Assembly: GCA_029465975.1 (NCBI GenBank)
Contig: CM055728.1
Span: forward strand, 2,058,012-2,122,011
Direction: 5' to 3'
DNA length: 64,000 bases
Source of the DNA: Dallia pectoralis
Lineage: Eukaryota > Chordata > Actinopteri > Esociformes > Umbridae
The translations under genes were made by a program, and so were the position numbers. The first letter of the stretch is position 1, and every line of letters starts with the position of its first letter. Under the pieces are notes generated by a model that saw only the letters and a list, made by a program, of their open reading frames with translations, was not told where the DNA came from and did no database searches. Shown piece by piece: positions 54,839 through 64,000 of this stretch.

Positions 54839-57800
54839 CTAGAAGGGAAAGGGGACATTATTATATTATGACACGAGACTACATGGAGGAGATTAATTCC
54901 AGTATGTTTATTATGTTTGCTGTACAGGCCAACTCACTGTCGGACAGCGTGGTCACGCGATCTCCCAGACTGTGAAAGTATGGACGCTTCATGGCTTCCT
55001 CTGCTGAGATGCGCTTCCTCCCCTGAAACTGAAACAGAACAGACCCAGATTCACCCCGATGTCTGGTGTTGAGGAATCCTGAATACCATCCCAACAAACC
55101 CCTGCACCACTATTGGGATGAATATACACATTGGCCACAGGAGTGCTCTCACCTGTAGCAACTTTGACAGCAGTTTCACTCCTTCATTGTCCAGTCTAGG
55201 AACACAAGATATAAACAACAAAATCAGACAACTGCCAGAGCCTGTTCAAACAGTCACAGTGATGGTGGCAGCATCACCTGGGGGTGTGGTTTTGGAGACA
55301 TTCTGCTCTGTATCGCGGGTACTTGTACGAGATGAAGTCCACATTGGAGGTGATTCCTGGCCAGGTGGTCTCATTGGGTGTACCTGACACAGATAAATAC
55401 ACACATTTCAACTCCCAAGACATTGATGAGAACATGTGTTTTAAGTGCCATCCTGTTTTCTTCAAAATGTGCACGTATTGGTGGGATGTAACTCGGGTAG
55501 AGTCTCACCTAACAGTTTAAAGATAAAGTGCAGCTCCTCTTCCACTGTAGAGCCAGGGAACAGAGGACGGCCTGTAGACATCTCATAGAAAATACAACCA
55601 ACTCCCCTACAAAGGCAAATTATAGTTGTCCAAACACTGTGTTCAACATGGAGACGAGCTATGAATAACACAATATTCTCACCACATATCGATCTGTGTT
55701 GAGTAGTCTGTGCTTCCCAGGAGGATGTCAGGGGGTCGATACCATAGGGTCACAACCTCGTTGGAGTATGTCTTGGTGGGAATAGACTTCGCCCGAGCCA
55801 GGCCTGAGACAAAAATACTGTTTTCAAATCGGCAAAGCGCTTGGTAGTGAAGCTAAACATTTCAACCAAACATTTTGAGGAACATTATTTTTTGGAAGCA
55901 AAACTATTTCCACATAATAAGCAAAACAATTTGCTCATAATATGCTGCAAATATAAAATGGTTGTCATTTTCATGATTTCAGTGTAGTTCTTAACATAGA
56001 ATGTTAAACACAAGTGATACAGATAACAGCCTGGATCCGGAAACACCTGTGCGTTGCTGAGAGGACTGTGGCAGAGTTATAGCTGTATAACTAATGCATC
56101 AACATTATAGCTGTATAACTAATGCATCAACATTATAGCTGTATAACTAATGCATCAACATTATAGCTGTATAACTAATGCATCAACATTATAGCTGTAT
56201 AACTAATGCATCAACATTATAGCTGTATAACTAATGCATCAACATTATAGCTGTATAACTAATGCATCAACATTATAGCTGTATAACTAATGCATCAACA
56301 TTATAGCTGTATAACTAATGCATCAACATTATAGCTGTTTAACTAATGCACACACTGACCAAAGTCAGCCAGCTTGAGCTCGCCACGCTCGTTGATCAGC
56401 AAGTTCTGGGGTTTGAGGTCTCTGTGGAGGACTTTACGGCAGTGACAGTAGTTGAGGCCACGCAGCAGCTGGAACAGGAAGAGCTTAAAGGCACACAGAC
56501 ACAGAACATACATATGAGAAAGAAAACACATGAGAATGAAATCACATGAGAATGAAAACGTACGAGAAAGAAAACACATGAGAATGAAATCACATGAGAA
56601 TGAAAATGTATGAGAAAGAAAACACATGAGAATTAAATCACATGAGAATGAAAAGATATGAGAATGAAAACACATGAGAATGAAAATGTATGAGAAAGAA
56701 AACACATGAGAATTAAATCACATGAGAATGAAAACATAAGAGAATGAAAACATAAGAGAATTAAAATATATGAGAATGAAATCACATGAGAATGAAATCA
56801 CATGAGAATGAAATCATATGAGAATGTAAAGATATGCGAATGTAAACATATGAGAATGAAATCACATGAGAATGAAATCACATGAGAATGAAATCACATG
56901 AGAATGAAATCATATGAGAATGAAAACATATGAGAATGTAAACATATGAGAATGAAATCACATGAGAATGAAATCACATGAGAATGAAATCACATGAGAA
57001 TGAAATCATATGAGAATGTAAAGATATGCGAATGTAAACATATGAGAATGAAAACATATGAGAATGTAAACATATGAGAATGAAAACATATGAGAATGTA
57101 AACATATGAGAATTTAAACATATGAGAATGTAAACATCAGAATGCGTCAAAAAAGACCACTAGTGAAAGTTGGTTATTATAAGTAATATGTAGTATATGG
57201 TGGACAACTATGCACTTGGCAAAAAAAATTAAAGACCCTTTGTGTTTAAAAAACAGTATATTTCCAGACAATTATCAACATGCAAACTATATTGCAAATA
57301 CATTTATAGTAAGGAATACTGTAAATAATGTTTCAACATATTGCAGAGACCCTGGTGGTGCGGCTAATGGGATATGTGTGGAGCTGTGGGGAGTAAGGTT
57401 CTCGGTACGAATATAATGGGTTCCTCCTCACCTTCACATTATGTGTGTGGATACAGTTTCCACAGTCATCCAGATACTGCTTGAGGTCTTTATCCTGCGG
57501 GACAAATCATATACTGTTAAGTGTATAATCTAGGGACACCAGCAGACATTTTTATTTAATAGTCAGTGGCTAATGGTGGTATACGTCTCTGTTTCCAGTG
57601 CTCTGATAACCGTATTTCCTATATCCCGAAAAGTATGCAATATACACCATTAAAAATAAAATGGTATATATATATACTCATTAGGGCTTCAGAAAACATT
57701 GGCTGCTAAAGTTGGCATTATTTTTATTCTCTGTCTGTGATATTAAAAGCAGCAATGAGTCCATAATATACAGGGTAGTTTATGCATAAGGGCCACACCT

Positions 57801-60800
57801 TCTGGTGCCACGCCTAGCATACACTGGAAGCTCGCCACGCCCACTGACCTCGAGTCTTGTGACTTGTACATAGGTCAATCAGACTTATAAAGTCTGTCAT
57901 GATGGATTTTCCTCCATTTTGGACATGGTGAAAAACAATACAAAAAATACTCCCATCGTGCCAAATGACCAATAACCACGTAACTATCGTACCAAATTAC
58001 CAGAAATCACATAACTATCGTACCAAATTACCAGAAATCACATAACTATCGTACCAAATTACCAGAAATCACATAACTATCGTACCAAATTACCAGAAAT
58101 CACATAACTATTGTACCAAATGACCAATAAGCACGTAACTATCGTACAAAATTACCAAAAATCACGTAACTATCGTACCATATGACAAATATTCACGTAA
58201 ATATCGTACCAAATGATAAATAATCACGTAACTATCGTACGAAAGGACCAATGATCACATAACTAATAACTATTGTACCAAATGACAAATATTCACATAA
58301 CTATCGTACCAAATTACCAATAAACACGTAACAATCATACCAAATGACCGATAAGCACGTAACTATCATACCAAATGACAAATATTCACATAACTATCAT
58401 ACCAAATGACCAATAAACATGTAACTATCATACCAAATGACAAATATTGTCATGGTTCCCTCCCTCTGTCCCTCTCTATGCGGGAGTTGGCACTCCCCCG
58501 ACCAGCAGAGAGAGGGAGTAATCACAGACATTGCAGACACCTGAGTTTTTCCCACACCTGGGTTCAGGTTTTCATTAGTGTCCCTATATAGTTCTGTGCT
58601 TGGCAGTTGTTTAGTGTCGGGACATTAATTCAAGGTGTGTGGTGTTTAGGATTTTAGTTGTGCTGTTATGATTTAATGCAGGAGTGTTTGCATGTTGCTT
58701 TGTTGTTTAGACCAAGTTAGAGTTGGTAATGTGAACATTCAGTTTTGTTGTTGTTGGGTTGGGTTTTATGTATACCGGGTTATTTGCACGTTCTGGTTTA
58801 TGTTCCTTGTGTATGAGTTTCCTCTGTCTGATTTTGTGTTTTGTTAATTCAAGTTCCCAGTTCTTGTGCCTGTCTTGCCTGTCCTGGATGAATAAAACCC
58901 ATTGAAAGAAACAAGTTCTCTGCGCTTGTGTCCTCTGTCGGCTTGAGAGCCGAACCCTGACAAATATTCACATAACTATCGTACCAAATTACCAATAAGC
59001 ACGTAACTATCATACCAAATGACCAATAAACACATAACTATCATACCAAATGACCAATAATCACATAACTATCATACCAAATGACCAATAATCACGTAGC
59101 CGAAGATTTGGCATCTATGCACCAAGCACTCTCAATGCAAGGCAAGCCAGGCAATTTTAATGAAAAACATGTACCAATTAACAAATTAACATTAGTGTGG
59201 GCATGTCCTGTTACATAAATGCATATGAATCAGACATAGATTATAATATTGCAAAAAAATGCATTGGCACACATGTCTTATACCATCTCAAAAAACAAAA
59301 TAAGCACTTCACCTCAACCAGAGGGAGGCGCTATAAAATGCAGATGTGTATATTGGTGGATATCTGTTGATCCGTTTGACTCAGGGTGATGATATAGTGC
59401 ACACATGGTAAGGGGCATGACACAATCTAAGCAGTAAAGTATGGTTCATATTGGCCAGATGGTGGCGCTGATGGACCTAAAAAACAATGGCTTATAGTGG
59501 CCATACTGTTTGAGGACATATGTTTGGGGCATAGTTTTGCACATGGCTGTTAAAATAATCACTGGAAAAGAGAATATAAAGCTATTTAGCCCAAATTCTG
59601 TCCAGAAGCGCTGTTTGCTATTCACCATTTGTTTATAATCTGTAACTCTTCTTGTATGTCACCGGGTGGCGCAAAGAAAAGATGAAACAAGAGGGGCTTG
59701 GCTGTATGGTACATGTATGGTACATAAGAACTGCCTGACAAGCCAATCCAACTTAAAGGGAGGGGCTTGGCTGTATGGTACATGTATGGTACATAAGAAC
59801 TGCCTGACAAGCCAATCCAACTTAAAGGGAGGGGCTTGGCTGTATCGTACATGTATGGTACATAAAAACTGCCCGTCAAGCCAATCCAACTTGTGGGAGG
59901 TGCTTTAGGAAACACACTGCAAAATATCTTCAAATTACCTCAACAAACTAGAATTCTAACCATGTCAATGACTATCGTTCCTATTCAATTTGCTATATTT
60001 TTCAGATTCAGACTCATTTCACTCATGTATATTTATGTATGCATCTTTTCATGGAAGACAAGGACATTTCAAACTTTTAATGTATAATGTAATAGAGAAT
60101 AGCGAAGAAAAACACCTTTGAAGCACTGGGACCTGACAAGTGTATCTTGGTGGACGAAGACTCACCAGATATTCAAAGACTAACGTGAGAGACTTCTGTG
60201 TGTGGATGATGTCATGGAGAGTCACTATGTTGGCGTGTTTCAGATCCTTCAGCAGAGACACTGCGGGTTAAAGATAACCAAAGCGTGATTAAAAGCACTC
60301 ATTTTTAAATCCTTGCATCAAACAAGTGCTTTACACCAGACATGCTTAATGCCCATGTCATTTGAATGTTAAATGGACTCCCTTAATTCTGACCATAATA
60401 ACCATTATAAATATAATAATGAAACATACATCAATGAGCAGACACTGATAGTATGTGCCAATGCCATTAGACTAAACAAGCCGCACATTTGGATTGTGTT
60501 TAATGGACGTGCTACAGTACACGGCACAGCTCAACTCTATCCAAATCAGAGCTGGTCATCTGTGGGTGTCTCAAGCAAACCCTGTAAATAGCCAGCCTCA
60601 CTCTGGTTTCCACTTTCCAATCTGTTGGGTTTTATTTATAGCTGGCGTGCCAGGACCCGGCCCACTCAACACCAAAGGGTTTCGGCACAGTTCCCGGTAG
60701 TAATGTGGTGTCTCACTCTGTCTGATGGTAGTAATGTGGTGTCTCACTCTCTCTGATGGTAGGTGTGTGGTGTCTCACTCTCTCTGATGACAGTAGTGCG

Positions 60801-63800
60801 GCGTCTCACTCTCTCTGATGGTAGTAGTGTAGTGTCTCACTCTCTCTGATGGTAGTAGTGTGGTGTCTAACTCTCAGATAATAATAATATGATAATAATA
60901 TGGGTGTCTCACCCTATGATGGAAGTAGTATGGTCTCTCACCCTCTCTGATAATAATAATGTGATAATAATATGGGTGTCTCACCCTCTCTGATAATAAT
61001 AATATGATAATAATATGGGTGTCTCACCCTCTCTGATAATAATAATATGATAATAATATGGTGTCTCACCCTCTCTGATAATAATAATATGATAATAATA
61101 TGGGTGTCTCACCCTCTCTGATAATAATAATATGATAATAATATGGGTGTCTCATAATAATAATATGATAATAATATGGTGTCTCTCTGATAATAATAAT
61201 ATGATAATAATATGGGTGTCTCACCCTCTCTGATAATAATAATATGATAATAATATGGGTGTCTCACCCTCTCACCCTCTGATAATAATAATATGATAAA
61301 TAATATTAATAATATGGTGTCTCACCCTGATAATAATAATATGATAATAATATGGGTGTCTCACCCTATCTGATAATAATAATATGATAATAATATGGGT
61401 GTCTCACCTGATAATAATAATATGATATAATATGGGTGTCTCACCCTCTCTGATAATAATAATATGATAATAATATGGGTGTCTCACCCTATGATAATAA
61501 TAATATGATAATAATATGGTGTCCCTCTCTGATAATATAATAATAATATGATAATAATATGGGTGTCTCACCCTCTCTGATAATAATAATATGATAATAA
61601 TAATATAATAATAATATAATAATAATATGGGTGTCTCACCCTCTCTGATAATAATAATATGATAATAATATAATAATAATATGGGTGTCTCACCCTCTCT
61701 GATAATAATAATATGATAATAATATGGGTGTCTCACCCTCTCTGATAATAATAATATGATAATAATATGGGTGTCTCACCCTCTGATAATAATAATATGA
61801 TAATAATATGATAATAATAATGGGTGTCTCACCCTCTCTGATAATAATAATATGATAATAATATGGGTGTCTCACCCTCTCATGATAATAATAATATGAT
61901 AATAATATGGGTGTCTCACCCTCTCTGATAATAATAATATGATAATAATATTGGTGTCTCACCCTATCTGATAATAATAATATGATAATAATATGGGTGT
62001 CTCACCCTCTCTGATAATAATAATATAATAATATAATAATATTGGTGTCTCACCCTCTCTGATAATAATAATATGATAATAATATGGGTGTCTCACCCTC
62101 TCTGATAATAATAATATGATAATAATATGGGTGTCTCACCCTCTCTGATAATAATAATATGATAATAATATGGGTGTCTCACCCTCTCTGATAATAATAA
62201 TATAACCTCTCTGATAATAATAATATAATAATAATATGGGTCTCACCCTCTCTGATAATAATAATATGATAATAATATGTCTTACCCTCTCTGATAATAA
62301 TAATATGATAATAATATGGGTCTCACCCTCTCTGATAATAATAATATGATAATAATATGGGTGTCTCACCCTCTCTGATAATAATAATATGATAATAATA
62401 TGGGTGTCTCACCCTCTGATGATAATAATAATAATATGGTACCCTGATAATAATAATATGATAATAATAATATGATAATAATATGGAGTCTAATAATAAT
62501 ATGATAATAATAACGGAGTCTAACCCTCTCTGATGATAATAATATGGGTGTCTCACGCTCTCTGATAGTAATAATATGATAATAATATGGGTATCTCACC
62601 CTCTCTGATGATAATAATATGGGTGTCTCACCCTCTCTGATGATAATAATATGGGTGTCTCACCCTCTCTGATGGCAGTACAGGGAGCCCCCTCTTCATG
62701 TTCCAGACGTATCTCCTTTAGGGCCACCAGGTTGTCTGTCAGTTTGCTGCGTCCTTTATATACCGTCGCATAGGTTCCCTGTGAGAGTCAGAAATAATAG
62801 AATAATAAATATCATAAAGTATATACAGACTGAATAGAACCACATAATGTAAGTGTTATTCACTTAAATAGAAAATATAGAATAATAAATATCATAAAGT
62901 ATATACAGACTGAATAGAACCACATAATATAAGTGTTATGCACTTAAATAGAAAATATATAGAATAATAAATATCATAAAGTATATACAGACTGAATAAG
63001 ACCACATAATATAAGCATTATGGACTTAAATAGAAAATATAGAATAATAAATATCTTAAAGTATATACAGACTGAAAAAGGGCCACATAATATAAGTGTT
63101 ATGCACTTAAATAGAAGATATAGAATAATAAATATTATAAAGTATATACAGACTGAATAGGGCCACATAATGTAAGTGTTATGCACTTCAATAGAAAATA
63201 TAGAATAATAAATATTATAAAGTATATACAGACTGAATAGGGCCACATAATATAAGCATTATTCACTTAAATACAATGTAAACAACACCACCGTCAGGAA
63301 CACTTTGGGTTACATTAAAATATAAAATGTATCAGTAGCTGCGTACCTCTCCAAGTTTGTCCAGCTTCACATAGGTTTCTAGCTTTCCAAAGCCAATCTC
63401 TGACTGAGAGAAAGACAAAAAAGCAGTTTATGTTGAGATTCCATCATTCGTGTCATGTGTAAAAAAAAATATAATGTGTACTTCGGAAACGCGACTCGCT
63501 CTCGGTTTACAATCTGTAAACATAAAAAAACGAATTTCTAAACACTTGCAACATCTGTTAAAATAGTTCCAATTGACTTCAGATGCTCAGCTGTTAAATC
63601 TTACAGTAACCTGGAAATGAAATGATTGCAGGGTGGTTTTTCATATGCACCAAAGCTTTTATCAACATAGGAGGAGTGAAGAAGTACATAGAAAGATATA
63701 CAAACTTTCTAATGACACAAAGATGAGGAAACACATTGGTAAAAAGCCTCAACAAGACCAGTGGTTCCCAACTAGGGGCAGGTAGATACGTTTGGCTAGT

Positions 63801-63972
63801 CAGTTAGCATCAGGACATAATGCAGGTTAAACAGTAGTGACCTTACCAGGGAGACTCTCCTGAGTCGTCGGCTCAAAGGCTTGTCAAACAGAGGGCTGTT
63901 CAGACAGAATTTCTCCAGGTAGCCATCTGGTAGACGGATATCCGCAGGCAGAGACAACCGCTTGTTTATATC
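54761..63972 (-). CDS. cdk16: cdk16, PCTAIRE-type cyclin-dependent kinase (12 exons, 5' partial)
   Basis: This is a serine/threonine kinase of the PCTAIRE family (CDK16/17/18). CDK16 is activated by membrane-bound cyclin Y and acts in vesicle traffic, neurite outgrowth and sperm formation. Twelve exons (1,117 coding bp) join without a phase error from the N-terminal extension to the tail. Visible are the glycine loop (GEGTYATV across exons B/C), VALKEI with the catalytic lysine, [18 protein letters not shown] (split F/G) and the activation segment [18 protein letters not shown]16 is favoured over 17/18 by [18 protein letters not shown], the exon K/L reading [16 protein letters not shown] and the tail end SLSDSG. 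All catalytic residues are present. The first exons are beyond 64000. The last few codons after 54761 are uncertain. Introns carry at least seven tandem arrays and a solo LTR. Confidence 0.95.
54938..55028 (-). CDS. cdk16: cdk16 exon K
   Basis: 30 codons plus one base: [20 protein letters not shown] and [10 protein letters not shown]. This is the end of the kinase C-lobe. Acceptor CTGTTTCAG, donor GTGAGT. A second in-frame AG six bases later (TTTCAG) could allow a two-residue shorter form. Confidence 0.94.
55153..55195 (-). CDS. cdk16: cdk16 exon J
   Basis: One base completes arginine, then [14 protein letters not shown]. Acceptor GTGTTCCTAG, donor GTGAGA. Confidence 0.93.
55278..55383 (-). 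CDS. cdk16: cdk16 exon I
   Basis: Completes the glycine and encodes [20 protein letters not shown] and [14 protein letters not shown] plus two bases. YPKYRAE-like wording is typical of CDK16. Acceptor CTGTGTCAG, donor GTGATG. Confidence 0.95.
55509..55606 (-). CDS. cdk16: cdk16 exon H
   Basis: Encodes [20 protein letters not shown] and [12 protein letters not shown] plus one base. VEEELHFIF is closer to CDK16 than to CDK17/18. Acceptor CCTTTGTAG, donor GTGAGA. Confidence 0.95.
55683..55803 (-). CDS. cdk16: cdk16 exon G, activation segment
   Basis: Completes DFG and encodes [20 protein letters not shown] and [19 protein letters not shown], ending in the first two bases of the next tryptophan. 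Acceptor TCTCAG, donor GTGAGA. All activation-segment residues match the family. Confidence 0.95.
56077..56350. repeat. 28-bp minisatellite in cdk16 intron, 9.8 copies
   Basis: Unit ATTATAGCTGTATAACTAAT then GCATCAAC. Copies are almost perfect. It lies in the intron between exons F and G, its end 10 bp from the exon F donor. Confidence 0.97.
56360..56483 (-). CDS. cdk16: cdk16 exon F, catalytic loop
   Basis: 41 codons plus one base. It encodes [40 protein letters not shown] and F, ending in the G of DFG. Acceptor GCCTTTAAG, donor GTCAGT. It sits between two minisatellites: one ends 10 bp from its donor and the other begins about 27 bp upstream of its acceptor. Confidence 0.95.
56511..57140. 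repeat. 16-bp minisatellite in cdk16 intron, about 39 copies
   Basis: Unit ACATGAGAATGAAATC with many A/C and T variants. On the cdk16 strand the repeat is pyrimidine-rich (TTTCATTCTCATGTGA) and lies directly upstream of the exon F acceptor. Confidence 0.95.
57141..57431. other. cdk16 intron, short unassigned part
   Basis: The stretch at about 57345-57385 (GACCCTGGTGGTG, then CTAATGGGATAT) is similar to 2305-2350, so it may be a small dispersed repeat. Otherwise nothing. Confidence 0.35.
57432..57494 (-). CDS. cdk16: cdk16 exon E
   Basis: 21 codons, [20 protein letters not shown] plus K, phase 0 at both ends. Acceptor GTCCCGCAG, donor GTGAGG. Confidence 0.95.
57495..57959. other. cdk16 intron, unassigned
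   Basis: No recognised element. It precedes the 31-bp array. Confidence 0.35.
57960..59098. repeat. 31-bp minisatellite split by a solo LTR
   Basis: Unit CCAAATGACCAATAATCACG then TAACTATCGTA. It occupies 57960-58447 and 58968-59098, about 20 copies in all, interrupted by the LTR at 58448-58962. Variants include ACCAGAAATCACATAACTAT. Confidence 0.95.
58448..58962 (+). mobile_element. Solo LTR with 5-bp target duplication
   Basis: It begins TGTCATGGTTCCC and ends AACCCTGACA, so it has the TG...CA form with short inverted ends. AATAT flanks it at 58443-58447 and 58963-58967. Inside are a TATA box (CCCTATATAG at about 58582) and a polyadenylation signal (AATAAAA at about 58890), in the order of an LTR in plus orientation. 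The 515 bp, 5-bp duplication and motifs fit a solo LTR of a gypsy- or ERV-type element left by LTR-LTR recombination. No internal sequence remains. Confidence 0.88.
59099..59690. other. cdk16 intron, unassigned
   Basis: No exon or element end recognised. Confidence 0.35.
59691..59897. repeat. 69-bp tandem repeat, 3 copies
   Basis: Unit GAGGGGCTTGGCTGTATGGT, ACATGTATGGTACATAAGAA, CTGCCTGACAAGCCAATCCA, ACTTAAAGG. The period is a multiple of three, which explains the repeated minus-strand peptide. It lies in the intron between exons D and E. Confidence 0.93.
59898..60165. other. cdk16 intron next to exon D
   Basis: Nothing recognised apart from the exon D donor. Confidence 0.35.
60166..60260 (-). 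CDS. cdk16: cdk16 exon D
   Basis: Two bases complete the valine after PCTAIRE, followed by 31 codons, [20 protein letters not shown] and then SLTLVFEYL (hinge). Acceptor AACCCGCAG, donor GTGAGT. Confidence 0.95.
60261..60696. other. cdk16 intron, unassigned
   Basis: Short open frames at 60373-60700 show no known domain. Confidence 0.35.
60697..62663. repeat. Minisatellite built from the cdk16 exon C donor site
   Basis: The unit of roughly 41-43 bp is TGATAATAATAATATGATAA, TAATATGGGTGTCTCACCCT, CTC. On the cdk16 strand this reads ATCAGAGAGGGTGAGACACC, the same as the last bases of exon C plus its donor. About two dozen copies keep the exact CTCACCCTCTCTGAT context of the real junction. At the far end (60700-60870) older ~31-bp units have CTCACTCTCTCTGATGGTAG, matching even more of the exon (CTCACCCTCTCTGATGGCAG). 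TAA/TA microsatellite expansion fills the rest. Confidence 0.95.
62664..62778 (-). CDS. cdk16: cdk16 exon C with PCTAIRE motif
   Basis: 38 codons plus one base. It starts [16 protein letters not shown], has [15 protein letters not shown] and ends PCTAIRE plus G. The helix carrying PCTAIRE contacts the cyclin. The donor GTGAGA at its 3' end and the last exon bases are repeated many times in the array that begins immediately next to it (62663 and below). Confidence 0.96.
62798..63290. repeat. 80-82-bp tandem repeat, 6 copies
   Basis: Unit AATAATAAATATCATAAAGT, ATATACAGACTGAATAGAAC, CACATAATATAAGTGTTATG, CACTTAAATAGAAAATATAG. It lies in the intron between exons B and C, starting 20 bp upstream of the exon C acceptor. 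Confidence 0.94.
63347..63403 (-). CDS. cdk16: cdk16 exon B
   Basis: 19 codons, [19 protein letters not shown], the start of the kinase domain. Acceptor CTCTCAG, donor GTACGC. The glycine loop is completed by exon C. Confidence 0.95.
63404..63846. other. cdk16 intron between exons A and B
   Basis: No element recognised. Ordinary AT-rich intron. Confidence 0.5.
63847..63972 (-). CDS. cdk16: cdk16 exon A (first in window)
   Basis: 42 codons, phase 0 at both ends, acceptor CTTTCTGTCAG, donor GTAAGG. It encodes [20 protein letters not shown] and the N-terminal extension [10 protein letters not shown], which in CDK16 holds a known phosphorylation site region before the kinase domain. Confidence 0.95.
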
Positions 63973-64000
63973 CTGACAGAAAGAATACAATGACAATACA

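Noticed and set aside
55284..55520. Plus-strand frames over the cdk16 exons
   Set aside because: Antisense shadows of the kinase exons, without splice logic of their own.
61404..62599. Minus-strand frames with [14 protein letters not shown] repeats
   Set aside because: Translation of the exon C-derived intronic array; the RE of each unit comes from the copied PCTAIRE exon edge.

Overview
The window is vertebrate nuclear DNA, almost certainly from a ray-finned (teleost) fish. It has split genes with canonical GT-AG introns, two recognisable vertebrate genes (tsr2 and cdk16), and the usual fish transposons: hAT, Tc1, Harbinger, BEL/Pao, a LINE with a short 3' tail, and small palindromic MITEs. 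I cannot name the species. No prokaryotic gene organisation, ribosomal RNA gene or CRISPR array is present. About a third of the window is tandem-repeat array. Most of the very long open frames are products of these arrays, not proteins.

Two host genes lie on the minus strand. The 5' part of tsr2 (ribosome biogenesis factor TSR2) has exon 1 at 17120-17197 and exon 2 at 8653-8743. Its 8.4-kb first intron is filled with transposons and a minisatellite, and the remaining exons should lie beyond the left edge. cdk16 (PCTAIRE-type cyclin-dependent kinase) occupies 54761-63972 as twelve exons whose phases all join. They cover the end of the N-terminal extension, the whole kinase domain and most of the C-terminal tail. 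The first exons are off the right edge and the last exon is uncertain. In human both genes lie on Xp11, so their linkage looks ancient.

Layout: 1-3530, nested transposons (hAT ends, then a LINE split by one hAT, which is split by a second hAT, which is split by a MITE). 3690-6302, mostly unassigned. 6303-8587, a 53-bp array. 8653-17197, tsr2 exons 2 and 1 with Harbinger, two hAT copies and a 22/34-bp array between them. 18774-33361, a 14.6-kb region bounded by 0.3-kb inverted repeats and a 6-bp direct repeat. It encloses a second inverted-repeat-bounded region, 19695-30363, that contains an rplp0 gene fragment, exon-like ORFs and a 6.6-kb 26-bp array. 34417-37662, a decayed BEL/Pao retrotransposon. 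38449-40486, a hAT copy carrying a THAP-domain exon and a palindromic MITE. 41236-54568, nearly continuous minisatellites with Tc1 debris and no recognised gene. 54594-64000, cdk16, whose introns hold at least seven arrays and one solo LTR.

The most unusual observation is in cdk16. A roughly 2-kb intronic array directly abuts the exon encoding the PCTAIRE motif, and its repeat unit includes the last bases of that exon together with its splice donor. About two dozen copies of an almost identical 5' splice site therefore follow the real one. The second is the 10.7-kb inverted-repeat element that appears to have captured part of rplp0 and lies inside a larger inverted-repeat element.
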